64,000 bases of DNA, taken from contig OX393579.1 in assembly GCA_947652605.1 (NCBI GenBank), positions 19,427,674 to 19,491,673 on the forward strand, read 5' to 3'. This document shows positions 46,157 through 59,858 of this stretch, one piece after another. Made by a program: the position numbers and the translations under genes. This DNA is from Elmis aenea (Eukaryota > Arthropoda > Insecta > Coleoptera > Elmidae). A model generated the notes under the pieces. The model made no database searches. It was not told the DNA's origin and worked only from the letters and a program-made list of their open reading frames with translations. How positions within the stretch are numbered: position 1 is the stretch's first letter; every line of letters starts with the position of its first letter.

Positions 46157-47341
46157 CAGGGTGGATAAAAATCATGATTTTTTTTTTTAAATCAAAAAAA
46201 TCGATTTATTTGATTTAAATCAGATTTTTTTGATTTAAATCAAATGTACCATATTATCGAATTTAGTGACATATTCACATGCTATTTCTGTTTTGTGCTA
46301 ATATATTTAATAACCAATATATTTAATTCATTGGTGAATTTTTGTCAAAATGAAATGAAATATAATGATTAAGAATTTTGAAAAAATCAGTGCTAAATGG
46401 TGATGTTTAATTAATTATATACAGGGTGAGTCATTAGTGCGGGATCGGTCGATTGTGACTAAACGGCTTGTGATATGAAGTTGATTCAAATGCTATTTTA
46501 TACAGTTTTTTCTAAACAACACAATAAAAATATTTTCAAATATACAGGGTGAGTCACCTTTCTGGAACTAATAGCAACTTTTATATTTCAAATACAACAC
46601 CCAATTTTTTATTTAATATTTTTGACCGCCTTAATTTTAGCTTTGCATCAATATAATATAATACTACAGGTTTTTATACGGCGTTGTAAAAAAAAAAAAA
46701 TTTTCTAAATTATTCAAGGTTTTAAGTCTTTATTTAAAAAATTCTTCTGAAGTTATTTTGAAGTACAGAGTTGTAATTTGGTATGGGCAGAAAAAAATTC
46801 TCTGTTCGCTCGATATGAAAAAATTTGAATGACATATACAGGGGTGTTTATAAATAGGTGGCAACTTCCATGATTTTCAAAAGCTCGTAACTCGATTTTT
46901 TCAAATGCAAACCCCTGTATTTTTTTATGTCATCGAATTCGTCTTTAAAGGAGCATATTTTGTTAAGTATGTGCTATACCCAAAACTCGTACTTTTCGAG
47001 ATATTCGACATTTTTCTTTAAATCGTTATTGAAGCAATAGAGTGCCGTGGAAATAGAAAAAACTGACTGTTCACTTTGCTAACGTCAAAAACTTGTCATT
47101 TATTTTTTGAATTATTGCATTTCCACAATGAATATTACTTTACAAGAGCAAATTCATATGGTTTATTCACCATTTCGTGTATTTAATTACTAATAGTAAT
47201 ACAATTTTGTTTTATTATAAATATTATATTGTACTCATATAATCTGTGATTTAAATTAATATTTAAAAAAAAAATCACTTGATTTAAATCAATGATTTTT
47301 TTTTAAAAATCACTTGATTTAAATCATGATGCTCAACCCTG
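46157..47341. mobile_element. hAT-type MITE (1185 bp) with ATTTAAATC-rich ends and 8-bp TSD
   Basis: Exact TSD CTTACATT at 46149-46156 and 47342-47349. Left end CAGGGTGGATAAAAATCATG; right end, reverse-complemented, CAGGGTTGAGCATCATG. Subterminal TGATTTAAATCA palindromes repeat at both ends. Three Tc1/mariner-like tips lie inside (46422, 46545, 46839), so other repeats inserted later. Confidence 0.9.
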
Positions 47342-47664
47342 CTTACATTATACAAATTAAAGAAATAAAATTGAAAGCAAAATAGAAGAATAAACCAACA
47401 ATACTTATCCATTTTCTTACTGTAAATAATATTATTGGAAGTTTAAAAACACTTAATGCAGGTCAATCAAAAAGTATTACATAGATAGACAATTTTACAG
47501 CAGCAACAATGGTTTTAAAATCAAAGTAAAGAGAGTTTTACTAGCGATATTTGGTAAAGAGCGTTGTATAAAAAATTGAGTAATTAAGAGATTAAATTAT
47601 GTTTCTGTCTAAATGAAATGTTTTTTTTTGTACAAATAAAAAAACATTTGTCTGACTCAGAGTT

Positions 47665-47980
47665 TTTCCTAGTGTGGTGCTCGGACGTCCATGAGAACCT
47701 TTTAGGGTTCACGAAATTAAAATTATTTTTATATTAACACTGAAACGTTATTTGCTTTTCCAGTCTCATTATGTTCCGTACATTGACGTTTTTGAAAGGC
47801 TAAAAGACATTTTCCCAAATGTGAAACTATGTCGCCTTTCTATTTTAAATTAATTATTAAATATTTTTAAAATGTATTAGTTTTAATGTCTAACACGGTA
47901 ACATTAATACTCGTATATAAAACTTGAATGAATAGAAGTGTAAAGGGGTCATAAGTTAACAAAGTTTGAGAACCAATGGA
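47665..47980. repeat. hAT-like MITE, ends partly matched
   Basis: Left CAGAGTTTTTCCTAGTGTGG, right AAAGTTTGAGAACCAATG; both resemble hAT ends but match each other weakly and no TSD was found. Confidence 0.35.
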
Positions 47981-47989
47981 CTAATCAAA

Positions 47990-48945
47990 TGTTCTTACAA
48001 TAATAGTTTCTACTAGTTTTACAATTATCACGCATTTAAAAAAAAGCACACTTTAGAAAGCACCACAAGAAGGGGACTGAGCTCCTAGACAAGTAATTTT
48101 CAATTAAACATAAAAAACACAAACAAGAATTATTCAAATAACCCAAACAATTGAATCGAGATGTTCTTCAAAGGTTATAAACGTTCTGAAGTAGTTTACA
48201 ATTTATTAACTTTTTTTGGTTTCAATAAAAAACAATGAAGTAGGTACACCAAATTAAATGTGCAAATAAAATGTTATTAAATAAATCAAGTAAACCTAAA
48301 ATGTTCACATATAAGCTCATTGATCATTTAAAAAAATACAGATCTGTATAATTTAAGTTGTTTTAAAATTATATGGACAGAATGTTATCCTACTTGCCTT
48401 CAATAAAAATTGAACTGGTTAAATAAAGTACATGGCACGTTTGAGTACAAATAAAAATTTATTTCGTCAAACGAATCCTCCACCATAAATTAAATTATTT
48501 GAATGGGTCGACGTTCGCCCCTGTATTTATAGGATTATATTTTGTTTGTATATAATACCACGCTGTTATAAATACCAATGCTGTTCACACCCCTACAAGT
48601 TCAAAACCGTGCGACACAATAAATTTATTCTTTGAAGGTACAATCGTCTCTCGCACCTTTTAAAACCAGGTCTATAATTTCTATTTCCAAAGTGTGTTAA
48701 TTACAATTTTACATTTGTTAAGACTGCGGGTGTTCTATAGGGCCATAACAGCAGTCATTCTATGACTTTGTATTACGAACTGTTAACAAATACTTTTTAA
48801 AATGTGTCTGCATGACCTGGCTACGCTTAATAACTGGTAAAACAACGAAACTAAAACGGATAAGTATGTAATTACTTGGATTAGTTCTTTAAAGATAAGT
48901 ACAGCTTAAATAGACCAATTATTATGTTTTAAACAGTTCTTTCTT
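47990..48945. other. AT-rich sequence, nothing recognised
   Basis: No ORF over 60 codons and no paired repeats noticed. Confidence 0.5.
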
Positions 48946-48958
48946 AAAGGGCTGTACA

Positions 48959-50697
48959 CAGGGACGGCTCTAGGGTAGTCGGCGCCCTGCTGCGATGTAC
49001 TCTTATAGCGCCCCCCCCCCCCCTATATATATTTAAAGACAAAAGTGGCTAATTTTCAGGTAATAAAAATAATAAAAATATAATATTGTTATTAATAAAT
49101 TAATTTAATATAAATCTTTATAGAGTGTGTAATGGAATTAATTACATAAAACACTACATAAGTAGGTACTAAGTAGTATACTTAAAACAAAACGGATTTA
49201 CTCTTATTATAAATTCTTAAATTCTTAACAAAATAAAATTTATAAGCAAACATAATATTAAAATTTTACTTTTCTGGCTTTTATGCTAGCAAATTTATCA
49301 ATAATTTCTTTATTTATTTATAAAAAATTCGTAGAACAATGGTTACATTTTCAAATACACACTCCAAATTGTTGGCACAAATAAAATTTAATATGTCAAT
49401 TGTATCTGAATAAGTATTAAGATCTACAAAGTCACCAAAAAACCTTTAATTCATCAAATAATTCTAATGCACATATCCTTGTCTGTACCATCCGTAAGCA
49501 TACTTCCGATATCGTTACAATGTTTTCTAAAAATTTCTTTGTCCATATTTTTTATCTCTTTGATATCGTAAAAAAATTAAAATTATCATTGTGATTTTTA
49601 AGTTGGTTAAATGTTTCTTCTAAAGAGTTCAGTACTGTAGTATTTAAAATAGCATTGAAACAAAGATATTTTAAATTTATCTTTAGAACCAATCGGTGTT
49701 TCATCGGCAGATTCGTAACTAAATTGTTTCTTTATATTTATTACGTCTTCGTACATTTTTTGACGGAATACATCTTGGTGCAATTTCTAACTCTGTAGCT
49801 AGTTCTTTTGCAGATTCTAAAATTTCATTAAAACCTTTATCTGTTCTTAATTCCTTTATGAAACATATTAATTCGTCTAATGCAACTAATGCACTTTTTA
49901 AATGCTGCTTAACACCTAACATTTTACTTACCACATTTAATCTGTTAAATACTTCATACTATAAAATAGTAGAACAAATAAATTTAAAATTTTTAATTTT
50001 TTAAGCTAAACTTTGTGCCTCATGTCGACTTTGTAGTCGTTATTATTATTATCAAAAATGTCTATTAATGCGTATTATATTTTCGTATCTTAATGGTCGC
50101 AGTGCTTCAACTCTAGATTCCAATCTAGTTGCAGATGAAGGTTTTAATGTTAATTTTGATAAATTGTTTTTTAAAATGTCCCACCTTTTAGTAGAACTAC
50201 TAAAAAAAAAAAAAAAAGTTCTTGAATAAAGCCAAAAAAAACTAATTGTTTCGATATTCATTTTTGCGGCATCATTCACAACTAAATTCAACGAATGCGC
50301 AGGCACGGAATAAAGAAAGCCCTGGGATTTAAATTTTGAAGATGCTTTTGAACTCCTTTATTTTTACCTGTCATATTTGCGCCGTTATCGTAGCCTTGTC
50401 CTCTCATATCACTTATATTTAAATTGAAATCACAGAGCTTTGCCCACTCTCTGATTAGCCGAGTTCTGTGTTGGCGCGCAGTTCAAATTTAGCCTCATCC
50501 ATACTGGCACGTGTTTTAAATTTATTTTTATACTAGCTTATTTAAAATAAAATTCATTTTGACATTAAATTTGGTTGACATTTTAAAATTTAAAAAACAG
50601 CACACATTTTATTTAAAGAAATAATCTTGTAAGGCGCCCCTTTAAGGGGGCGCCCTGATGCTTTGCATCACTTGCATCATGCCTTGGGCCGGCCCTG
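48959..50697 (-). mobile_element. hAT-superfamily transposon, internally deleted, with 8-bp TSD
   Basis: TIRs are CAGGGACGGCTCTAGG at the left and, reverse-complemented, CAGGGCCGGCCCAAGG at the right. An exact 8-bp duplication, GCTGTACA, flanks the element at 48951-48958 and 50698-50705. The ends are C- and G-rich (GGCGCC near both). The interior keeps minus-strand pieces of a DUF4371/zf-MYM-like hAT transposase (separate entry). At 1739 bp it is much shorter than an autonomous copy. Confidence 0.92.
49262..50530 (-). pseudogene. hAT (DUF4371-type) transposase, C-terminal half, broken
   Basis: Transposase remnant inside the element at 48959-50697. From upstream down on the minus strand: MRGQGYDNGANMTGKNKG near 50330-50420, then after a frameshift AHSLNLVVNDAAK and FFSSSTKRWDILK (50052-50306). 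LKSALVALDELICFIKELR follows at 49719-49934 and a frameshifted tail ends near 49262. These are hallmark blocks of the RNase-H-like hAT transposases found in insects under zinc-finger MYM-type names. The N-terminal half, including zinc finger and first catalytic Asp, is missing; a poly-A run at 50202-50217 lies within the coding region. Confidence 0.8.
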
Positions 50698-50874
50698 GCT
50701 GTACACCGAAGTTGAAACTGCATAAGTACAAAAGATATTAACTACCCGGCCGATGTAATAAGCTTTTGCGAATAAAGATTACAACAAAATAAAGAAAATT
50801 ATAGAATTAGGGGTGTTAATGTTTTTTATCCCTTAACTTTAAAATGTAGATAAAAAATTTAATTTTTCATTATA

Positions 50875-51378
50875 CAGGGTGGTCCATATAGAAGGGCCAC
50901 TATTGGGATCTCGTAAACGGTAAGAGCTACAAAGAAGTTTAAATTATTCCCCTTTCTGAGACCTATTCAGTGATGCTTTATTGTTTTAAATAAGTTCCAT
51001 AGTACGCTAGATAACAAACAAACATTAAAATGGGCGTTTTTTTAAATCGTTAATAACTCGGTTATGCTTGATGGTACAAAACTATTTTTGGGGAAAAAGT
51101 TATAGATCTTTTTACTCATTACAGATTTTACGTTGAAATACGTAGGTTGCGTGCTAATAACATACTATTGAAAGAAATGGCTGTAGTAGATATAAAAAAA
51201 ACATACCTTCATCATTTAAGAATCGCCGAACACTTTATTGGTGCAGAAGTACAAAAACCAGAGTTACATTTTCTGAACTAAAATTTGATAACCATCAATT
51301 AAAGGCAGCCTAAAGCTGTCCCCTAATTTTCATTTTTAGCTCAAAAAAATACGGTGTTGAAATATGGAGTAGAGACTA
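50875..51378. mobile_element. Tc1/mariner-like element, left end only
   Basis: TA then CAGGGTGGTCCATATAGAAG at 50875. ATCTCGTAAACGGTAAGAG follows, the same block as near the tip of the 61218-62806 element. It runs up to the next element at 51381; no right tip. Confidence 0.55.
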
Positions 51379-51380
51379 TA

Positions 51381-52727
51381 CAGGGTGTCCCAGATACATT
51401 TCCAGCATGGGAAGCTCGCTTATTATAAGATATACAGGTTTGTTTAAATTAGATGAATTATTCCTAAGTACGAAAGGAGCTATAATCAATTTTTAAAAGT
51501 ACAACATTCCTTTTACTTTAGATTTTTTAGATGTTACTTTATTAGTACTTTCGTAAGGTACTTTTTAACGGATAATGTAACTGTTATTTTAGATTTTTTT
51601 TATCACTTACCATTTTTGAGATATTACCCTTAACTTCATTTTTTCTTATAGGCTGCGAAGTTGGCTATAGAACAGTTTTACATGTGCTTTTTTCTCTTCT
51701 TAATAAGATATTACTTGCTATATCTATTTTTATAAATAAGTCACAAAATCAAGAAAAATCGTATTTTACCAATCACTTATCAAGCTATCTACGAAAATTA
51801 AAACAAAAAACAACTAACTAAATGCCAAATGACAGTATCAATTGTCTGCGGTATCATTTGTTAGAAATTTATAGTATTTTAGTGTTATTTGAATGTCTTT
51901 GTAGTTATTGTTATAATAATTATGGCTATTTAAAAAAAAATGGAAAATTTGACATGATAAGATGCTACATTCTTTGCCATAAAAACTGTGTAAGAAGCTG
52001 AGCGAATATACTTAAGTTGTATCCCAAGAAAAGGTAAGGAAGTCCGCGTAATTACAGAAATTTGGAAATAAATTTTAAAGAACATGGTTTCTTCGGGAAA
52101 CCAACCAAAAATCCAAAACAAATCAATGAAAAATTGGAATTATCTGTTATTACACAATTTCTATGGCAAGGAATGTAGCATCTCATTATGTCAAATTTTT
52201 CATTGGTCGTAAATGTGCCCATAATTAAATAATAACAAATTTGCTAAAAAGATTATCGAATTACACAACAATATTATAAAATTCTAATAAATGATACCGC
52301 AGGCAAATAGTAACTGTCATTTGACATTTAATTAGTTGTTTTTATTTTCATAGATAGCTTGATAAGTAATTGGCAAAATACGATTTTTCTTAATCACAAA
52401 AAGCACATTTAACTAGTACTAGTTGATAGCCAACTTCGTGGCCCTAAAGAAAAAATGAAATTAGGGGAAATATCTCGAAAATAGTAAGTGATAAAGAAAT
52501 CTAAAAAAACAGTTACATTTAACATTAAAAAGTACGCTAAGAAAGTACAAATAAAATTGATCTAATGATTAAGACAAAAAACTTATGAGAGAAAAATGAA
52601 ATTCACCATTTTCATATTTTTTGCTATAACATCTGAAGCACGAGGAATTTTGTACTTTTAAAAATTGATCTTTATCTCCTATAATAAGCGAGATCCCCAT
52701 GCTGGAAACGTTATCTGGGACACACTG
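51381..52727. mobile_element. Palindromic Tc1/mariner-like element retaining an HTH-coding core
   Basis: TA flanks (51379-51380, 52728-52729). Tips CAGGGTGTCCCAGATAC and a right tip CACACTG. Arms of roughly 550-650 bp pair with moderate divergence; for example AATGATACCGCAGGCAAATA in the right arm has a left-arm counterpart near 51850. The unpaired centre (about 51990-52150) encodes a fragment of a transposase N-terminal HTH (separate entry). Confidence 0.85.
51993..52150 (+). pseudogene. N-terminal HTH fragment of a mariner-like transposase
   Basis: Plus-strand reading with one frameshift gives AERIYLS, then GSPRNYRNLEINFKEHGFF and GKPTKNPKQINEKLELSVI. A P--R-Y-NLE--FKEHG-F-KPT pattern is the usual N-terminal helix-turn-helix region of Tc3/mariner-like insect transposases. 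No catalytic domain follows. This ties the TA-CAGGGTG elements to the IS630-Tc1-mariner superfamily. Confidence 0.5.
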
Positions 52728-52792
52728 TATAGGTCCACTTAAAAATGGTCTTATTTTGACTAAGAAACTTTAGATATTGTTGGCCTTAGATT

Positions 52793-52826
52793 ATGTTATA
52801 GTAGACCAGAGCTTGGGAACCGCTGA
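52793..52826. repeat. Isolated hAT-like end
   Basis: CAGAGCTTGGGAACCGCTG is the same end type as the right end of 25119-25790. No partner was seen nearby. Confidence 0.4.
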
Positions 52827-52829
52827 TCT

Positions 52830-55422
52830 AAATAATATTTGCTGACATATTCTAAAGCAGTTATGTTTCCTTCCAAACCAACTGTTATTTAAAATCACGA
52901 TGTTTCAATATCATTAGCAAAATTAATAATTAGTATAATAATCAATTAGAAGTATTTTCTAAAAATAGTACAATTGATATTAAATAGTATTCACATATTA
53001 CAAATATGTCTAAAATTTAACGCTAATACCCTCGGGAAGAACTCACTCTTCAACTGAAAGAAATTTAACTCCAAGATAAAAATTGAACAAATCACAACCG
53101 ATTAATTTGAATAACCCAAGCCGCGATTTTTAATAATCCTTGAAATTTGAACTCTACCTTCAATCATAATAAACTGCCAGATTGCATCTCCTAATTCTTT
53201 TATTTGGTTTCGACATTACCTCGGCGTCTCTATGTTGTCCTCTGATATCTCATTGTATATTCATCCTGCTAAAAAGTGACGGAAAACATCGTTGAAAGCA
53301 AATTCACGAAGTAGCTAAAGGAGGGTTGTATATGTAATTCGACTCAACCCCTATTAGAATGATGTAGACTGGTTCAAAACGCCCATCCTTTCGTTTAGTA
53401 TTGTATTCCAAAGGTACCAGATGTTCCAAAGGACCCTGATTAAAGTTAAACTTGCATTAAATGTGTTTGTCAATCAGTTGAAAGAATTTATATGAGAGAT
53501 AAACTCAATTGGTTAGCAGTGTTTACCCTTGCGGAGATTGGAGATGGTGTTTATAAATAAACGAGGTAATTTTTAAGCCATTTATTGACAGTAACAACGA
53601 TTTCCGTTTGCTACACATTTCACAAGGATGTTCGTTAATAATTTTTGGTACACAGGTAACTGAGTAACTGATTACAAATTTTTACATTGATATTTACAGA
53701 TCACACTTAAAACTATTGAATAAATATACAGTTACAATTAAATATGTACAAAGCGTATTTTTAAGGGCTTCAAAAAAGTTCACTTGCACCTTATACCAGC
53801 AATCTATTGAACCTGACGCATACACAATTAAAATATAGATATTATTGCAGCACAAATTAAAAGCGTATTACATACTCGAAGCTCGCGTCTTAGCTTTGAC
53901 TTTTTGTTGCCAATTTTCTCAAAACTTTGATAGGTCGAAACCTATCGTTTACCAAGTAGGCTGCGCAAATTTTGTTATAATGTATTTTAACAACACGTCA
54001 GTCTGTATTAATCAATTTTCCTGAAAATTATTATATAATGGAATTCGATAAAAGGCATTATAAAACTGGTTTAACTTCAGAGGAAAAGTTTTGAGCGCTT
54101 TTATTCAAGTTTAGCTATGGTTTTTTGACGGTTTAAAAGCAAATTTTAAAAATTATAGAAAACATTTAAATGGTGATGCGTTGTTTTGTTGATTTGCGCT
54201 GTCAAACAAGCGTCGTTATACCCAGCGAATTTTAACCTGTAGGTAATTTATGTATGTGATAGTGATTTTGGTATCATTGGCCAACGCAGAAAAAATATTG
54301 TACGTAAAGTGTCTTTTCTGGACTCGTATGCTTCCAAGACTCGCCTACGGCTCGTCCTAGAACTGCCTACTCGTCCAGTGAAGTACCACTTTCCGGTCTT
54401 GTTACGTAAGTAACTATTAAAAAATCATAATTAAAGAAACACCAAAATATTTGACTGTATAAAGTCCGGTTGGATAAAGCTCAGTTACAAAGCAAGAAAT
54501 ATATTATTTATTTTTGATGCGAAACGTTACCACAGTAACAACAACAATGTTGATTAATTACCGAGATTGATTCATTCGTTAAATTTTAACTCAGCTTTGT
54601 GCAACCGGACATTTCTTAAATATTTTCTGTTTGCGTTTGATACAACTTTAAAACATTTTGCAGCTTTAGAACTTCAATATATCAGTTTATAGAAGAACCA
54701 AATGAAAGGAACCACAAAATATTTAACCGACTTGTTGGTGAAAACGCTAAAAAACATGAAACATTTAAATCCCTAACACGTTTCAAGTGAACCACTTCCT
54801 TAGATGATTCATGTGTTTGTGTACATCGTAGTATTTAATCGCTTTTCACTTTTGTTTGAAATTGTATGGTTTCACACAAGGCTGCGTTCCACTAAATCGT
54901 TCATAGACTTTAATTCTCATGTCGTCTTATAGAAATAAAAGCGTTCTTCATTTAATTTTTGTAAGTATATTCCATACATATGACATTTAAAGTTTTAGTT
55001 TGGAATGAAAAGTACTATTGTAGTTATAGTTTTGGGTGTGTAATTTTGTGTCAAATATTACGTGTTAAGGCAAAGAAACCTATGAAATGCGTTCTTGAAA
55101 ACTTTTTCAAAGCTTTGTATGAAAAATTATATCGCATTAAAACAGCTTTATATAGATTTTAAGTAACAGCACCACTTGGTCACAACATAATACGTTACAT
55201 TTCTTACTCAACACTTGTACGTTTTCTAGATTAAATTCAACGTTGACACAAATTAAGAAATGTTGTACTTGAACCTGTATTTGATAATCGTTTTCACTAT
55301 TTTTACACAAAAAAAGAGGTGTATGTAATATTTTCTGTATTATGAAATACATTTCTGGCATAAAACGCTGAAGCCCTTTTTAATTAATGACGCAAGATTA
55401 AATTAATTATCATTTATTGACT
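52830..55422. other. Hmx downstream region, apparently repeat-poor
   Basis: Lies 3' of Hmx. I see no transposon ends and no convincing ORF; those at 54980-55162 and 55137-55361 (minus) are short chance frames. Probably holds the Hmx 3' UTR and possibly regulatory DNA. The poly(A) site was not located. Confidence 0.5.
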
Positions 55423-56283
<861 letters not shown>

Positions 56284-56376
56284 TTATACACCTAATAGTT
56301 TTCATACAAAAGTAACTGTAATATTTTTCATATAGATGAAATAAAACATTTGTGACGATATTTTTACACATTTAAG

Positions 56377-56745
56377 CAGGGCTTCGAACCGTTATTTTTT
56401 TCGTTCCGGTTCAATTAAAAAAAAATAAATATATCAGTTCTGTTCCGGAAAAAATAACGGCTATATCGGTTTTCTGTTTAGTTCCGACTTCCGAGTGATT
56501 AATTTTTTATTTTTTTAAATGTTTTAATTTGGTATAATAATAAGGTACCTATAATAATTAGATGTAGAAGTATATAACATAATAATAATAAAATTTATTA
56601 TATAAACGAAACGCGCGTGTTTGTTGAACGTGACCGAACCGAAATAAACCGATATATTTTTTCGGTACGGTTCCGGTTAACCGGTTTTTACTTAAAATGT
56701 TTACCGTTTACCGGTAAAAAAAAATCGGTAATTTTGGATTCCCTA
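56377..56745. mobile_element. Decayed hAT-like element in the Hmx intron
   Basis: Begins CAGGGCTTCGAACCG and ends GGATTCCCTA. Inner CGGTTCCGGTTAACCGGT-like motifs and poly-A/T tracts echo the repeat near 35850-36323. No clear TSD. It ends about 120 bp upstream (in genome order, right) of the Hmx splice acceptor. Confidence 0.55.
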
Positions 56746-58861
56746 ATTTGCATTATATATTCTAAGATAAAAAGAGTATTTTAGCCGAAAGTATTCAGTA
56801 TTTTTTATTCATCCTAAATTTTAGGCTTTATGAATTATTATTGTGAACTAAAAGTTGACGCATTTTAAACAGGTAACCTTTAAAATAATGTATAACAGCC
56901 GGTAACCAATTATTGCACATATCATTTTATTGCAAATTTGTTTATTACGATAGTTCCTCCCACGAACTAATTTACCACTCTAATGAGGATATTCTTGTCG
57001 TTACTCTAATTTCATAGGCCGATATATGACTTTCATTAATTCTGTTCTGTTCTAGAAGCACATGCTTTTTAAAAAATTTTATTTCGTTTAATTAGTTTTG
57101 CCAATCGTCATGAAAATAAATAATCAATAGTTCGTATTTTTTGAAAGACAATTTTATTGATGATTTATGTAGTTATTAATTTTTCACCGTATGTTAATTT
57201 TGCGCAAAATTTTCAATTTAACCAGAGTTTTTGCTTGTTTTTATAACTACTTCGTTTAAAAGCAAAAAGTGTTTCTGTGATGTTCCGATTTAATCGCATA
57301 ACTGTTTTTTTTTTTAAATTAATTATATTATTTAATATTCATGTACCTACGAATAAACATCATAGTTTTTGGTTTAGCGAAGTTATTTACGAACCATTTT
57401 ACAAGTGCAATAAAAACCAGACGTTCGTTATCTACGTACCACCTGCCTCAACTCAATTTTCTATAAACTTTACAACTTAAAATAAATTTGTTTCTTCACA
57501 CATGTAAACTTTGTTTGTAAACGAACTAAAAATGCTACTGTACAATTAAATGACAAAAATTATAAGACCCTGAACTTTTAGACCACATTCTGAAGCTGTA
57601 CTTTAATTAACTCATAAAAATTATTTTATTTAGAACAAACCCGATTTAGTGCACCAAATATTATAATCAAAAATTATACAACCAATCTTATTTATGTTTA
57701 AAAAACCTATTTATACTAGTAAAATCACTTAAATAATCCAAAAATTTATCAAAAAGTGGTTACGTCCCAAACTAAATTTTTGCTTTTATTTCGATTACAC
57801 AATTTTATATGTTTTAGTTCCATTTGCGCGAGTTGATTTGTGTTTCCGGCGTATTTACTTGGGTTGTGCTCATAGAGTCTATTTTCTAGTGTACTTATAT
57901 TGAAAGTACTTATATAAAAGTGATATAACTGCACCTAAACTAAATGCACGTTAAAGTGCATTTAAATCTCTTTTTAAAAAGTATTAGCCTAATCAAGTTA
58001 AACCAAAGTAAAGCGGATTAGATTCAAGAGATAAGTATTTTTATTGTTTCCGACGATTTCCATTTCGTGTTGCTGTCAGCATTGCTCAATCTGAAGTTGT
58101 ATGGCTTACATCGATTAGACTGAAACTTGGCTGTATGGCTTCCGAAACCACTTTGGTGCTGTTTAAATGCCTTTAAAATACACTCTAATAATTGAGCACG
58201 TCAACGTTTAACACAGATCAGTTATTATCCAGTTTAAACTTTATTTTAAAATACCTTAACACACGATAGTTCGATGTACCACGGATTTTACTCTTGAATA
58301 ATTATTAGGTACAGTGTTTAAGTTTAGTGCGCGAAGTATAGCAACAAGAAACTTTAGAAGCTGAAAATGACGAGAAATCAGACATTGGTGTTACTTAATG
58401 TATCAGAAACTAAATACAAGCTCTGGAAGGAGATTGTTAAATTAATGCTAAATTCCGATGTAGATTAAATTACATCGATGAGAAAATTACATTAAGAACT
58501 GATTTCGAAGTTATTGAGGAATTATTTATGAAGCCTTAACTTTTAGGAAATTAGGAGGAATATTCCTTTCTCGAAACATGGAAAGTTCTTTGATGCATCT
58601 TTAAAACTAAATTTAGCTGAGGTTTAACAAACTTTTTAGCGCCACTTTATGTGTACAGAAACAAAATATTACGTAAACAGTCAACAATTCATAAAAACTA
58701 GACCACTATCTGAGTATTCCGTTTTTAAAACTGCACCGCTGGTGGATATATACTTTGTTTTTTTTCTGGAATACTCTGAGCTCAATCACAGATAATTTAA
58801 ATTTTGATTGTAGGTAAGCGAAAACAATTCATCAGAAAAAATGAACAATAATTACAACATA

Positions 58862-59622
58862 CAAGGTGTCCCCGTTATCGGCGCAAATATTTTAAGTGGT
58901 GATAGAGGACCTTTTTCTAAGAAAAAATTTCAAGTAAAACATTTTCCTAAAATCAAATGCTAAGCAGATATCAACACTTAATTGATTTTTTTACACTTCT
59001 GCATTTAAAAGACTCTGTCGCCGAAAATATCAATTTATCGTAAAATACCTTCAGGCTTTTTAATAGAGCATAAAATTCTCTACAAAATTAGTTATTACTG
59101 TTTTTTGTCTACAGGCAATGGTTTAAAAGTTATAAGGCAGTTTGTACAAAAAATTGTTAAAAATTTTAAAATTTTAATCGTTTCTTAGAGGACTCGTTTT
59201 ATTTGAGGAAGCACCTATCTTATAAATCAATGAATAAGTTGTTATTATTACATGTCACTTGATCGTTTTTAAAGATTATTTTGTTCTTGGCCACAATAAA
59301 AACGTTCAGAACTATACGTTAAAAACTTCGGTCTTAATTAAAATCAGTCCTTATTAATCCAGGCGATCTAATAATATTAAGGTGTTTAAACAATATAAAA
59401 TAAGTTTCAGTTGTTAAAAAAATTCCTCCCAGATGAAGTGGCATTGTACTTGCCCATTGTTCAAACTAGAATTGTAAATTGTAAATTCGGTGATAAAGTG
59501 TAAACAGTTTTGTGCAGTAAGGGAATTCAGTTCAAAATAAGTAGCTATAGCCAATATCTTCAAACTTCGGCGAGACTACAATTTTTTGGACTAAATTAAC
59601 AAAAAATTTGAGGCCTGCCCTG
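58862..59622. repeat. Pair of Tc1/mariner-like tips in the Hmx intron, probably unrelated
   Basis: TA-CAAGGTGTCCCCGTTATCG at 58862 and AGGCCTGCCCTG-TA ending at 59622. The two tips do not match each other beyond the first bases, so they may be ends of two different insertions. The sequence between is AT-rich with no ORF. Confidence 0.35.
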
Positions 59623-59858
59623 TATATAGAAAAACATATTGTCACTTTGCATTTGTTTTAAAAACAGCATTCCGCTCTAAAAAAATTTAGTAAAAAGTAA
59701 ATGTATAAAAACATTAAAAACTAATTTTGAAAGATAATAACCATAAGGGAGAAATGTTTACGTGAAAGGTAACTAAGAATGAAATAAATTTTACGATTGC
59801 TCGAGTAATGATTAAAAATTTTAAAATAATAATTATTATCACAAATTTGGCCAACATA

